Assembly: GCA_019614645.1 (NCBI GenBank) | Contig: JABWDB010000012.1 | Span: forward strand, 6,696,001 to 6,760,000 | From: Stratiolaelaps scimitus | Taxonomy: Eukaryota > Arthropoda > Arachnida > Mesostigmata > Laelapidae | Direction: 5' to 3' | DNA: 64,000 bases | Part shown: one piece after another, positions 1-11,697 of the stretch | Position numbering within the stretch: the first letter of the stretch is position 1 | Layout of the letters: each line of letters begins with the position of its first letter | The notes under the pieces: model-generated | Databases searched by the model: none | What the model was told of the DNA's origin: nothing | What the model saw: only the letters and a program-made list of their open reading frames with translations | Made by a program: the position numbers and the translations under genes

Positions 1-2680
1 GCACTGCCTTAGCGAATCCTCTGCGACAGAATACATATAGGATGGCGTTGGCAGGAGTCGCGTCTCGCTGTCTCCAAAAAGAGCGACGCCCGTACGTCAG
101 TCGCCGAGCTCACGGAGTCCCGCCACCAGCGATCCACTGCGATTAGCGGAAAGAACAGGGCCAAGCCAAACCAACCCCTCGATCCTTTGCTGTATCCATT
201 GTTGAAATATCGCGTCCCTTCAGTCCGCTCACAGTCGCCGCAAAGGCCCCCAGCAAAGCAACCAATGGCCAAATCCCCGAACTCTGGGCTCGGCCACGAC
301 AAGCAATAATAACAATAATAAAAAAAAAGGCCAAGCTGGAAGGGGGATAGGGAGATAGATAGAGAGAGAAAGCGACAAACAGGCACATTTCGCTGTTTGT
401 TGCTCTTTTGTGGCAGTGATAGGCTGGGCCTTCGACGTGGGGGTGATGGCAGCAGAGATGGTTGAGATACCCCGTCGGTGGCTGCGAGGTCGCCCTGGGC
501 GGCGGCGGACGCTATCCGACTGGCTGCTCGAAAATACCCCTATGCATCAGACGCACAAGTGTCACCAACTCGTAGCGGCGCACACAACAAGCGTGCGCGC
601 CCCGTGCCAGAGTCCCGATGGGGAAACACAACAAGTCTGATTCGGAACACGCAGGTTGATTGCTGCTAACGCAAACTACCGCTGGTATCAGGCGGCTCCA
701 CCGCTTGAGGCTGGGACAGACGTGTGTATGACAAAAATATCTGTACTCGATATACAGATTGTGTTTTTTTGTTCGTCGTGTTAATCATGGTAGTACGCTA
801 AATAATTGTAACGATGAAAATGCGAAATACACTATAAGAGAAACTGCGTTTTACCACAGTTGTAATGATATAACACACATTGTCTCCGGTCTTCGATCGC
901 TGTCTACAAGTATCGGCGTTGGTTTCACATAGCATGTCATATCTCCCTGCCTCTGTACCCCTTTTTGACGCCGTGAGCCGTCCGACGGATCGTGCGGCGT
1001 GGCAACTCGTCGCCACTGACCGCTGGCGGGGGGTCGATGGGGATATAGAACATACAGCCCTCGGGAGAGAAAAAAATCTCTCTCGGCGCCTAAGTGCACC
1101 TTGGCCACCGGACGCGGGCAAGCAGCGAGCGGTTCAGCCAGCGGACGGCAGCACGCTCGAGGAATGCGCAATTGAGCTGAAACTCCATTAGTTTTTCCTC
1201 GTGGGCGTACAGCGCTTACATTGGCTTGATTCATCGGTTGGCTTGGCCGTTCATCCCCTTCATTCTCTCGATTGCAAGGAAATCTCTCGACAACAACGCG
1301 AAGTCCCTCCCTCGGGCCGCTAGTAACGCAAGGAACTCCAGTGGACGCTGGTCGGGTATCCTCACAGCGCCGATGACTGGTCGACGCTGCTGGGGAATCT
1401 CAGGCTCACCCCACCCTATGAAGTCTAGCCATCGCAACCCGAGAACTCCCCGAGGGTTGCTAGCTGGCAAGGCGGGCGGACCGGAAATATCATCTATCTG
1501 ACCAATACAAGAAAACTCTGGCGAAGCGCGTTGCGCGCACAGCTACGAGTGCTCCCTTGGTTCCTGTAGCCACCCGGATTTGTGTCCGGAACGTAAAGTC
1601 AATGGGGATGTATGCCTTTTTCCTGTCATCTCGGCTTGTATGGGTATGAACACATTTTTCTTCAATGTGTCGACAAAGTCCTAACATGAGAACGGAGTTA
1701 GCCGGTATAATAGATGTGTAGTCGTTATGTGCTTTGAAACGACAGCAAGCTTGTTGTTGGGAAGCTAGTAGTACAAGGTGCATCGGCAAGCCACCAGCAC
1801 GAACGAATTGGATGCCCTCCGCATTGGACTCAGAGGAGGTTTTACCTTACCGCGTTTCGCCACGGTCACATGACGGCACACCCACACATTTGTGTAGCGC
1901 CATCTTCTCATCGCACTGCTCGCGCTACCCACGCCTCCGCTTTTGTTGCCGCAAGCGCAGGCATTTCCTTGGGTTCATCTATACCTTGCAGACAGAGGGA
2001 ATTGAGAGGAGCGGTCGGGGGATGCGGATGGGGCGCTCCTTGAGAAAGCTGGCCACAAGTCGCCCCTGGGAATTCGCTATGGCTTCCCTTTCTGCGCACG
2101 GTTCATGCCAGTGCCCGGCACTCGTCGGTGTTTCTTGCCAGCTGCCGCAAGCCTGATGGCGAAGTTATCCAAGTAAGTAACTAGCGACAGAGAGACGGAG
2201 AGAGAGGGAGAGAGGTAGAGGGGTACGAGACCCTGTTAGCTTGTGGCTGTCTCCGTAAGCATCGTTAAATCGGTCCTCGTCGTTGTCGTCGGAACTTGGG
2301 AGCGGAATTTTAAAAGGTATGCGCTTGAACTCCATTTTTAACCGGCTTAACGGGGAAATGCCGGCTCGAGCGAGCGAGCGTCGACGAGCGCTAGCCGCCG
2401 GCTTCGAGAGAGCGTCGAGCTGGCGGAGACAGTGCTGCAAGTCTGAGCTCCGACCAAGTTCACTCTCATCTCGGAGCAGAAACGGCGGAGCGGACCACAC
2501 AAATGGCTGTTTTAAGCAGTCGCAGAGACGCATAAGAACGGGGGGGGGGGCTGGTGGGCGCTGGTGGCCCCTCCTGGCTAACGAGAAAATTCATTTTGTC
2601 TTCTTTTCAGTCCCAGCGAAAAGCATTAGCATTATATGTAGTAAGCACTACGCGAACCGAACGCACACAAACATACATAC
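1..2680. other. Spacer without a supportable gene
   Basis: I see no recognisable gene on either strand. Short open frames up to about 140 codons occur in several frames at once, as expected by chance at this GC content. A purine-rich GATA/GAGA stretch lies at about 340-375 and a GA-rich stretch at about 2186-2222. A polypyrimidine tract followed by CAG near 2600-2611 resembles a splice acceptor, but nothing convincing follows it. Confidence 0.5.
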
Positions 2681-2732
2681 GTGGGGGAGTTTATTACTGA
2701 GAAATGTATAATATATCGGCGACATTTAGGTT

Positions 2733-3198
2733 CTACAAGTGTGGCAACCCGGCAATTGTATTACACAATGACGTTATCAGCACGCGTCCAGAAGGGCACG
2801 CATACTGGCCCATCTTGTGCTGACTCTTATACTATTCTTGTTGTTCTCATTGTTCTAGCCACGATCGATATTGTACAATTGTGTCCGCTCGCACAGAGAC
2901 GAAGAAGAAATCGTAGTAGACGAGAACCAAAACAAAAAAACCAACACCAAAGCTTTCGTCAGAAAAACGGACCGGACTCGAAGGAAACGAACACTTTCTT
3001 GCTCGCTCCACTAGTTCGCTATTCATGCGATTTCTGCATCTTGGACTCCGTACAAACACTTGGACTCTGCGAAGCTGTGCCAATGTCGACAAACAACCCC
3101 TGTCCAGCGTGCTCGCTGCTGTCACCATCGCAACGGCGGTGCAAGGTGCTACAAATGCGGCACGCTGGCAATACGATAACACAGTGACATTATCACCA
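2733..3198 (+). repeat. Diverged repeat unit bounded by 50-bp direct repeats (copy 1)
   Basis: The segments 2733-2782 and 3149-3198 are diverged direct repeats of one another. Both begin CTACAA.TG.GGCA and end with ACA.TGAC.TTATCA. The intervening body, from about 2846 to 3140, matches a second copy at about 4216-4500. The most similar parts share an 18-base string ending in TTCATGCGATTTC and a GTAGACGAGAA core. This looks like an old duplicated or dispersed non-coding repeat. No family was recognised. Purine-rich A-tracts in the middle differ between the copies. Confidence 0.6.
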
Positions 3199-3930
3199 TA
3201 AGACAACTTTCTTGAACAAAGGAAGAAGGGGTCTTCACTTGACCTTTCTTCTGACTTTACTTAGTGCCGACCAAGTCAAGTCTCTTCAAATCGTTATTCA
3301 CGATGAGAATAATCCCATAGGCAAAATGAGCCATAAGTTTGATACGTATATATGAACACAAAAAAACATCAAAACTGTTATTGTTGATTCCGAGTCTTGC
3401 AATAGCTCCTTGAGGTTGTTGACCATTTTCGTCTGACCTTGTCCCTCCGCTCACCGTTCACTATCATTGATAAGGGCTTGCTGGTAGTGAATTAACAATG
3501 ACCCCCACAGCATAATCCACCTTCTGTGGGTTCCCGGTTTCTCACCGACATGATACTTATTTTTGATCAGCATTATTCACTAACCGCTATAGGCATTATT
3601 AGATATCTAAAATTGTTTCTCGATAGTGGTGCCACAATAATTATTCTGGCTGGTCATATCATCAATAATAATTACTAATAATTACTTCTACTATGCGTTC
3701 ATGGGTGCGTTCATGCACGACGAGAAGGATTTATTTGCAATGTTCGCGGCACATGTACATGGTCAACGCAGACTTTCAGCTACTGTTCACACACAGACAC
3801 TGTGAAAGAGTTATGATTTATCATAGGCGTGAATCATAAAGCCGAGATCATCAGGCGTGTCACCGAACTCCGGTGTGTTCGGGGTGTATCGAATTTGACC
3901 AATACGATAATACAATACAATGCAAAACGT
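3199..3930. other. AT-rich spacer
   Basis: No open frame or RNA gene stands out. The stretch is AT-rich with small imperfect inverted repeats, for example TTATGATT at about 3811 facing AATCATAA at about 3832. Confidence 0.4.
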
Positions 3931-3934
3931 GCCC

Positions 3935-4065
3935 GTTAATTAACCGAACTGCACTGCGTCTTTACAACGCTTACGTTCTCGACATATATCAGCCAGGTCG
4001 CGGGACTCGAATCTGCAATCGTGTGTTAGTCTGTAGGCGATTAATAAGCACGATATGATCCGATA
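3935..4065 (-). repeat. tRNA-derived SINE-like remnant (minus strand)
   Basis: Read on the minus strand, this contains a Pol III B-box-like TTCGAGTCCC (around 4002-4011). It is followed by the same extension as the SINE-like copy at 48.5 kb. Nineteen bases, TTCGAGTCCCGCGACCTGG, are identical between the two loci (3993-4011 here). Downstream similarity continues through GAGAACGTAAG, TTGTAA and GCAGTTC to an A/T-rich tail ending near 3935. The tRNA-like 5' half is degenerate and I see no clear A box. This is a dispersed, inactive copy. Confidence 0.65.
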
Positions 4066-4215
4066 TAAATTGCACTCGCCGTTGTAATATACAGCTAACA
4101 CATGGTGTGACCCAATAAATGGCGCCACCATAAGCGGCATCATGATTCTGAGTTATAATTCAGCGCAAGGAAGAACAACAAAGATACTAGCACATCTTTT
4201 ATTTACTGTTACACC

Positions 4216-4500
4216 ACTCGTGTTCTAACCAAGATCGATGTCGACCTTCTACAACTGTGTGCGCCCCCGCGCGGCCACCAAGTCGAAAACGAAGTAGACG
4301 AGAAGGGAGACAAAGAAAAACCACTGAGAAACCGACACAGACAAACGGGCCGGACCCGAAGACTTCCTTGGGGGGGGGCTCCTCCTCTAGTTCGCTATTC
4401 ATGCGATTTCCGCATGTTGTACGTCTAAAGTTGCGCCAATTTCGACAAACGACTCTCGTGCAACTCTCGAGCGCCCGCCCGCCCGCCCCCTGCCGTCACC
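4216..4500 (+). repeat. Diverged repeat unit (copy 2)
   Basis: This segment aligns collinearly with 2846-3140 at a spacing of about 1370 bases. The order of shared blocks is conserved: GTTCTA.CCA.GATCGAT, then GTAGACGAGAA, then ACGG.CCGGAC.CGAAG, then TAGTTCGCTATTCATGCG, then a CGACAAAC block and a CTG.TGTCACCA-like block. It lacks the flanking 50-bp direct repeats seen around copy 1. A run of nine or more G in the middle is absent from copy 1. The repeat class is unknown. Confidence 0.6.
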
Positions 4501-4795
4501 ACAGCCATTCTCTAGTTCGTTTGCCCGCTTGTGCGACAGCGGTCCCATGGAGCAGCGTGGGGGCTAGCGGCCAAGCCGACGTCACCATGCTGTGGTACCT
4601 TCGTGGTACCGTTGTGGTGCTGGCGGTCGGTGAAGAAGGCCACAAAACGTACGAACCGACAGTGGGACTCGCACGTCGTCGAACGTGCGCTGCGCTCACT
4701 GTCGAGACAAGCAGCCACGGGCCGCAGTGGCTTGCGGTCGTTGCCTGCGTTTGCCGCTTCACAGTTTGCTGATTTGCAATTCCGCTGGTGACAAT

Positions 4796-4818
4796 AGCGG
4801 CGGCGGCGGCGGCGGCGA
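4796..4818. repeat. (GGC)n triplet repeat
   Basis: About seven GGC units in a row, inside a GC-rich stretch. Variant GCC/GAG triplets surround it. In translation this gives polyalanine on one strand and poly-Gly/Arg in other frames. Confidence 0.85.
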
Positions 4819-5068
4819 AGGCTGAAGCCGGCGGAAGCTGAAGTCGCGTTGAATCGTTCGGCGCCGCCTCGCACCGTGTCCGCATTCGTCGGCTCGAGCC
4901 TCGACGAGTGCCAGGCTAGCTAACCGAGCCGTCGAAGGGAGAAACCACTTCGTGTGGCGGCAGTCGAGTAGTCGGCGATGAAAGCTCCCCTTCTCCCCCC
5001 GGTCGCTCGCGGAATACGTACGACGGAATATACATATTATACATACATACACACACAAACATACGCAT

Positions 5069-5099
<31 letters not shown>

Positions 5100-5101
5100 C
5101 A
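5069..5101. repeat. (CA)n(TA)n compound microsatellite
   Basis: A short (AC)n run passes directly into about eleven AT units. An imperfect ACATAC/ACACAA lead-in begins near 5037. Confidence 0.9.
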
Positions 5102-5158
5102 TAGGCAGACGGATAGGAAGACAGATAGCGGCGAGCAACTGTGCGGTTGGTTCGTTGC

Positions 5159-5388
5159 AGCTGTGTGCATCGGAGACGGGCCTTCGTTTCTGCACAGATG
5201 GAAGCAACCGCGGAGGCAAAGGAACTGTTGCCGTTGTCGGGGTCGCTGTTGTCATTGTCGCTCCGCGCATAGTTGGCAGAGTGAATGCAGCTGCGGGGGG
5301 AGCTGCAGCAGTGGCAGTAGCAGCTGCTGCTGTTTCTGGGCGTGAACAGAAGCCACTGAGCAGCCGTGGAGTTGTTGGTTGCTCGTAG
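5159..5388 (+). CDS. Low-confidence open frame rich in Gly, Ala and Val
   Basis: The frame is open from before the (AT)n microsatellite to a stop at 5388. Only the part downstream of a plausible splice acceptor (TTGGTTCGTTGCAG, ending near 5160) reads like protein. It encodes a stretch rich in V, A and G that runs into a polyalanine-like segment. No domain is recognised. The opposite strand is open across the same interval (a frame of about 186 codons between 5037 and 5597), so strand assignment is unsure. It may simply reflect a GCN-rich region without stops. Confidence 0.12.
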
Positions 5389-5457
5389 AGCTCTAGTAGA
5401 CACATTCGAATGCTTACGATTCTGTGTGTTCGCACAAGAGAGAGGGAGAGAGAAAAC

Positions 5458-5529
5458 ATATATATATATATAAATATATATATATATTGTACATCACGTA
5501 TTATATACATATATATATATATATATATA
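5458..5529. repeat. Two adjacent (TA)n tracts
   Basis: (TA)n at 5458-5488 and again at 5501-5529, separated by a short unique sequence (TGTACATCACGTA). A (GA)n stretch precedes the first tract and another follows the second. Confidence 0.9.
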
Positions 5530-6409
5530 GGAGAGAGAGGTGTCAAGGATAGACAACAGTTTAGGTGAGGAGAAGAGAGGCGAGACAACTGTAGCACGAT
5601 TCTTGCGTATGCACTTGCTTTTCCTGGGGAGATTTATTTCCGGCTGTTGTTTGTAGCTCTCGCTGTTGTCCGAGAAGGTGTCGGGCAAGACAGTGGCGAG
5701 TTGGGGGCGGGCGACGTTCGTGGGCGAGGTTCGATGCAGTCCAGCCAACAATAGTCGTTCAGAGACGCTGAATAAACGAGAATAGTGAAGAAATAAGTTT
5801 CTTCGCAGTCTCTAGAATCGGAGCGACGATCTGGCAGGTGAGGTTGAACTTAAGATGGCCATCGCGCATTCACAGTGGCGCTACCTACTGTTCAGCGAGA
5901 TTGTATGATACTGCCTTGTGCCTGCACGTACCACGACGACCATGGGCCATTCTTGTCTGCGGAACAAACGATGACAAGATCAACAGCAAGAAAATGATGG
6001 CGCACGTTGGCTCAAAGGGACCTTCTCAATAAGGCGCCAATAATGGATAGCCGGAATTAGCCGCGGTTACCGTGCGACTAATGTCCGAAAACAGCTTCGT
6101 TTCTATAGAAATGGTGCATTTAAAAAAACCGCCCTCGTTGCGTTTTCTTTCTTTCTCGAATATAGACACTCATAGGTACATCCATTCACATACGTACAAA
6201 ACACAGGTCCCGCGGTGGCCATCTCTACTGGGTACGGGGCAGCTTCAAGAAAAAATGATGTCACACAAAGCAAAACCCCGATTATTTCGTTAGCCAGTTT
6301 ACCTCTGGCTGAAAACACTGAGACCTCCCTGTTACGCCGATCATTCAGGTTTCTTATTGTACACATAGGAGAAATCACAGAGAATAATGGATTTCCCCCT
6401 AATGCACAG

Positions 6410-6416
6410 ATATATA

Positions 6417-6462
<46 letters not shown>
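6410..6462. repeat. (TA)n microsatellite
   Basis: Nearly pure TA repeat of about 50 bases with one TCTA interruption near its start. Confidence 0.95.
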
Positions 6463-6466
<4 letters not shown>

Positions 6467-6714
6467 CTACACACGTGGTATTTAATACACCCGGCTTGCA
6501 TTTACACCGAATAGCCTAGAGCTACAAGTCGATTTCCGTCGTGCGAGATCTGTCCCGCCGTCGCGTGCCGCTGAACACCCAGAGGCCCGCTGCCCAACGT
6601 TGGCCGGCGGCTGGGGTTTCGGAGGCGCCGCCGTGGACACAGCCTAGCAGAGCGGAACGCGCAGCACGAAACGGTCGCCGATACGGAAATGCTTCGGGAT
6701 ACGAGATGCATATT

Positions 6715-6805
6715 GTAGTAGTGATTGCTGTTGTTGCTGCTGCTGCTACCGCTGCTCCGTTATTGTCGTCGTAGTTGTTGCTGATGTCCTTGTCGTCGTC
6801 GTTCT
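6715..6805. repeat. Imperfect GTT/GCT/GTC triplet tract
   Basis: A stretch of about 90 bases is built almost entirely from TTG, CTG and GTC triplets. This is an imperfect trinucleotide microsatellite with no persistent protein signal. Confidence 0.7.
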
Positions 6806-7607
6806 CGTGGCTAGAGCGACCAGCTGTCTCGTAGCGAAGCCATGATGTCTTTTAGACCTCCGGACACCCCCCCCCGGTTTCTATCTGTGTGATTGCAACG
6901 GAAGTCAGCGACGTTCACCGGAAACGTAAAGACAAGAAATGCATTTCCTTTTTCTTCGTCGCCGATCCGGGCTGGGCCCCACATTTCACCGGAGCCATTC
7001 CCGGCGCGGGACGATGCCTCCCCACCTCACTGTGCTCGGAGCCGCTGTACGACGGCGGTGGCGGGGCCGACCGCCAAAGTACCAGAGCGAGCAACCGGCT
7101 CACCGGCGACGACCAGGCCGCGAGCCGCGGCTGAAGCCCCCGGGGGTGCCTCCCGGTTCGGGGAGCGTGGGGGAGCGGTCCCGAATAGGCACAGGCACAC
7201 AACGGGCGAGTAAGCGGGCGGGTGAACGGGAACGAGGGAGAAATCAACGAGGAACAAGAAGGGGAAGAGAACACAGTCTGTCAGTCAGATGACGAAGAAC
7301 GCGAAAGCGATCGCATGAACCGGCAAGCGGAGCAAGCGGACGCGGGCGATGGCGCGAGTGCCGCGACGCCACTCGTCTTGACCAATCGGCAGCGGCGTGA
7401 GAGACAGCCGGCGCCAGAGACATGTGGACAGGTGTCGACATCGCCTTGCCGCTAGGAGAGCCAATAGTCGAATGGCATAGATGACTGGGTGGGCGTCTCG
7501 TACAGTGGAGAGACATCCGCAAATAGATGGGCGGATTAGCAGATGAATCAAGATGACGTTGCCTTGCCGAAAGCATAACAGGTTGTGCTGCCGGTGTTCT
7601 CGTTTGC

Positions 7608-7652
7608 TATATATATATTATATATATATATATAGATATATATATATATATA
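7608..7652. repeat. (TA)n microsatellite
   Basis: TA repeat with two interruptions (a TT junction at about 7619 and TAGA near 7634). Confidence 0.9.
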
Positions 7653-8537
7653 CAATTACGTGTACTGTGTGCCCTATATGGGTGTGTCGTTGTTTGTACA
7701 TTGACAAAAAGGCTTGCTAACTTTTGTACGAGAATAACTAGAACTGTGATTTTTAGTGCATGTCATAGATACTCTGTTATTATTATTTACGCATAGCAGC
7801 CGGCAGATACCGGGTTGCATGTACCTCTGCGCTTCTACCGAGTGAGTTAAAATCATATATGCCGTAAACGTCCGCAGCAAGTACGCAGGCAAAAAAAAAG
7901 TACGCAGGCAGTGCTAAGTAGCATTAGTTTGGGAGCAAATCTATTCGACCCTGCCATTGGGGATGGTCTTTCATCTGTTCTAAGCGATTTTTCTTAGACA
8001 TTTTCAATGTCTTCGTGACGTGTTGTGGGCGGAATTGCAGAATAGGCCAAGAAAGAGGGAATGGTCTCACCTCTGTTTTGATCAAAGGCCGTGGTAATTG
8101 TCGCAAGGCGTCCGCTCGTGGGATGTCCTGAAGTGTGGTCACCTCATCTGTGGTCTCCCACAGTCCAGTCACCGCTCCTAAATCGATTACACCAGCAGTA
8201 CACGCTTCATCGGGTAAAGAACTCCCTATCTAACATATCCACCAATGTTCGATGCACTCGGGCTTGTTCCTTCGAGATCAACACAAATTTGAACACGAAA
8301 CGCTAATTTTCAATACTTAATGACGTCCCACGCGCTTCTAGTTTCACGCCTGGGCCACAACCAGCGCCGAGGTGCACGTAATCAAGAGACTCAAGAATTA
8401 CCAATCAATATACCAAAATATATATAAAACAAAGTGGGATGGTCTTAATCAAACTCGTCCGGGGTTCAAGGTAGACGAGCGGGATCGAGGTTCAATCGAC
8501 GAAGCATATGTGATTGCAACAGAGGCGAGCGCAATTC

Positions 8538-8565
8538 AACCAACAACAACAACAACAACAACAAC
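8538..8565. repeat. (CAA)n microsatellite
   Basis: About eight to nine CAA units. This gives polythreonine/asparagine/glutamine in translation. Confidence 0.9.
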
Positions 8566-9717
8566 CTACTTTTGTCGCTATTCTACATTTTCTATTCTAA
8601 CGATTGCTGCTGAATCACTAGACATCGGTATATGCAACCGGCGCGCAGAAGCAGCACAATCATAATGGTGAAATATGAAATATCACATTTCGACGAACGT
8701 GCGTATGGAACGCCACTACAATTGTTCTCTGCCTACTCCACCGCAAGTGATACACTTCGATAAAAGCAACGACTTAAAAACGATGGCTTCAAACGATGAG
8801 GTATCGTACAAAGGGGACGCCAATCTATGCGAGAGACACCGTGCACGCAACGATGTCAACCCGGGGTTGACATCTCATGGGCGTTGAGGGGAGGAGGTCG
8901 CTGCTGAGAGTAACCGTTGGCACTCTGAGTGCCGGGTGGAATTCGATATTTCAAAAGCTCTCCGACTCGACGAATCGAACGATCCCCGGTCGAGATCCGG
9001 ACACAGATCCGGAGGGCAGAAAGCCATGGATTTTCGAATGGATTGAGAGGCGAACACAAGCGAACCTGTAACTTGAGCTATCACTGACAGGGCAGGCCAT
9101 GGCGGTCCGAGCGGTTAGCTTAGAATTCCATTAGAATACGTTGACGATTTGGTGATCGCCTACAACGCCAACTATATCAGCAGAGCGGTGCTGAGAAGTC
9201 CAGCCTTTGGACAAGAGCCTCAGAGATTGCTTGCGTGGTAGAAAATATACTATTATAGATGTTTGGGATATGTGTGGATGAACTTTGCTCGCCATTGACC
9301 TGCTAAGCTGAGGCCACAGAAATAGTCTTTCAGTTTGATTCGCCAATTGATTCAAATGGAGTGAGTTTTGAGTCAGTTTTGTTCCGCCCTCGCGGACGAA
9401 TTCATCATCAAGAGCTAAAACATCTCAGCGCTAATTGGCGACGCGACGGCCAATTCGTCGGTAACCCTCACACGTTCAATGTACCAACCACACTCCTATC
9501 GGTTAACACGCTCACGGAACACCTTACAACGCATCAGCCATCCGACGCAAATAACGTTCAATAAGCGACCGCACATATTGTCGAGTATGGCTCGCGAGCG
9601 ACATCACTGCCGCGGGCCAAATCCAGACGTCAGCCAGGGTACTCCCAAGCACCACGTACGCGTATGGCGAGTCTAACCAGCAACCAAGGCCGGCAATAGT
9701 AGAGGAGGCAACGGAAA

Positions 9718-9933
9718 ATGGTGTTTTCCATTCCGCGTGAAGCAGGGAACGTGCGTGCTCACTTACACAATCGTCCGATACGTGGCGTGAAGTGCTTACA
9801 AGCAGGCGACCAGGTCGACCTGTGTATCAGCAGTGCCTCCGCCACCGCCGCCCTGATGCTGCGAGATCTCCAGGGAGCCTCGGGGCCATTTCCAATATAT
9901 CGGCAAACGAATCGAAGTGTTTTTCACGAGTGA
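9718..9933 (+). CDS. Low-confidence small open frame, unknown product
   Basis: A 71-codon frame from ATG to TGA. The start context is favourable (A at -3, G at +4). The central codons (about residues 25-58) favour C or G at the third position in roughly three quarters of cases. The composition looks like ordinary soluble protein, with charged residues and no long hydrophobic run. No domain, signal peptide or homologue is recognised. It could be a small gene, part of an exon, or chance. Confidence 0.2.
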   Translation: MVFSIPREAGNVRAHLHNRPIRGVKCLQAGDQVDLCISSASATAALMLRDLQGASGPFPIYRQTNRSVFHE

Positions 9934-11600
9934 CTGTGGATTCTGTTGCCACAGTCCCACACTCCCCGTTTCCGCACCACCACCATACCCATTTGCCGAC
10001 TCTGTTCGAGTCGATCACAAGCGTTCGACAGTCGCGAGTCTCGGCCTGACCGGAAGTTGTACAAGCCTTGATTTAAGCGCTTGTCTGGTACGTTTTCGAT
10101 GTTTTTCTGCGGTTTTGACGAGGCCAGGTGGACTTCGTGGCGAAGGCGGCTAACGGTGCGCGAGCGAACTCGCGGATAACGCCAGCTAACGTGAAGCATG
10201 CAGCATTTACGCGCTACGTCGACGTCTGGCCTGCAACGCAATACAGATCTCCTTTATTGAAATAAGCGCGGGGGAGGTTGGTTGGGGGGGGGGGTAAACA
10301 AGCATGTTGAACTTCTTACATTTTAAACAAGCGCGCTAAGGTGCGCGCCGTGGACGCAGCATTGTTAATATTCTCTCACTGTTAACGACATCGGCTCTGG
10401 CAATAACGACATCACGCGGTCTGACAGAGCTAGCAGACTCACTCGAATTACATATTCAACTCTAGGGTGAACAACTTCACGATCTTACTCATCGTCGTTT
10501 ATGATCCTCCTGTGTCGAGTAGTCAACTTCACACTGGCATAGTCCACCAGAATACTTTAAGAAGTATCGACTGTGGGCCAATTATGTGCGATCAACACTA
10601 TTATAATTATCGTATGTTGTCGCAACATCATGTAATTATTTTTTTAATAATGCACACCAAAACTGGGCAGGGAAGTCCCCTGTTCATCCTGAATACACCA
10701 TCGTGCTACGATGACACACTGTACCTCAACGCAAACACGTCGGATATCGTTCCATAGGCTTCTCGGTGTGTCCAAGGCGTGTCTTGACTTCACACGTATT
10801 TTCAGTATTTCCGTACGTATATTATCTATTGGCTGTCTCGCCGCCAGTGTATGGACATGATCACATTGGCGGACATCAGATTTCCACTGAATTTTCTGGA
10901 AAATCTTTCCCGTTTTTGGGAAAATGACCTATAAATTGCTCGCCTTCTTTCTTCACGAAGGGTGACCACTGCGGAGAATAGTCCTGTACAGCCGTGCATT
11001 GTTGTTTCGGCCTTCTGTTCTGTCATCTTCGTGTCTGTCCAGGACATCCAACCATGGGGGAAGGCGCCCCGCACGATTTAAATATGCGTCGTGGCTGCAC
11101 GAAAATATTGAACACGAAACGGACACGACTGGCCGGCCAGCGTCGCAAGCTCGAACAATGTCGAAATGGCGTGACCTCGACCCATTCGTTGGTAAATATT
11201 CGAGCGACACGCACGCAGTGAAGAGGGACGTCTCGTAGGCGAATACGCCTCACGTGTAACTACACCACAGCTCGAGTGGGCTTCGAGTTATCAGAGGGGG
11301 GGCAGGGGCAGGAGGGAAACCCCTATTGGTCGATCTCGTCAGCCCGACGTTGTGTTGTCCACCGCCCGCCGAAGGACATTGGACGGACTTCGTTTATGTG
11401 GGATTGGAGGAACAAGCAGTACGATTGCGATCGGGTTTAGCCTGAATCCAGCCTGCACGCTACTGGAAACAACAGAACACCCAAGGGCAATACGTACATG
11501 TATAGGATGCAGTGAAGTTGTCTATTCGAGGATGTGATCTAAGCAAGCAGGTGCCAAGCGGCGAAACACGAAACCTTTCTCGGGAGAGGTTTTTACAACG
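9934..11600. other. Spacer
   Basis: No gene is supportable. A run of about twelve G lies at 10271-10282. The 96-codon frame at 10467-10757 sits in AT-rich DNA without codon bias and I treat it as chance. Confidence 0.4.
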
Positions 11601-11626
11601 TTCCAGACTTATTGTGGTGGCACAGG

Positions 11627-11697
11627 GTTGTCCCATAAGTTCGCAGCGGGATTTCCACCCAACTTAGCTGAAAATCCGCTACGAACGTATGGGACAC
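11627..11697. mobile_element. Mariner-like foldback (MITE-sized remnant)
   Basis: The left arm starts TTGTCCCATAAGTTCG. The right arm, read on the minus strand, starts TGTCCCATACGTTCG. About 27 of 32 aligned bases agree, so the roughly 70-base segment can fold almost completely onto itself. A terminal TTGTCCCATAAGTT is typical of mariner/Tc1 terminal repeats. No transposase remains between the arms. I cannot see a clear TA target duplication at both ends. This is best read as an internally deleted or terminal-repeat-only mariner relic. Confidence 0.65.

Larger units (their letters stand above)
5840..9700. other. Spacer with low-complexity patches
   Basis: Outside the microsatellites listed, no gene can be supported. 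A GC-rich patch at 6.9-7.5 kb is open in several frames on both strands at once, which argues for composition rather than coding. A possible splice donor (GGCAG/GTGAGG) sits at 5831-5832 without a convincing exon before it. Confidence 0.4.

Noticed and set aside
2733..3200. CYKCG-like peptides in translation at 2.73 and 3.15 kb, suggesting a retroelement zinc knuckle
   Set aside because: The second cysteine is not followed by the spaced His and Cys of a CCHC knuckle and the frames close at once. The similarity comes from the 50-bp direct repeats.
4759..5597. Long minus-strand frames of 214 and 186 codons
   Set aside because: They run straight through (TA)n and (GA)n microsatellites, giving long Tyr-Ile and Ser-Leu runs. 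The open length is caused by repeats.
6893..7292. Overlapping Arg/Pro-rich frames on both strands
   Set aside because: Four or more frames are open together, as expected from GC content, and there is no start or splice support.
8950..9060. tRNA-like fold on the minus strand around a GTTCGATTC string
   Set aside because: The stem comes from repeated self-complementary TCCGGA words. No A box at proper spacing.
10467..10757. 96-codon frame in AT-rich DNA
   Set aside because: No codon bias and no domain, and the length is within chance for a window of this size.
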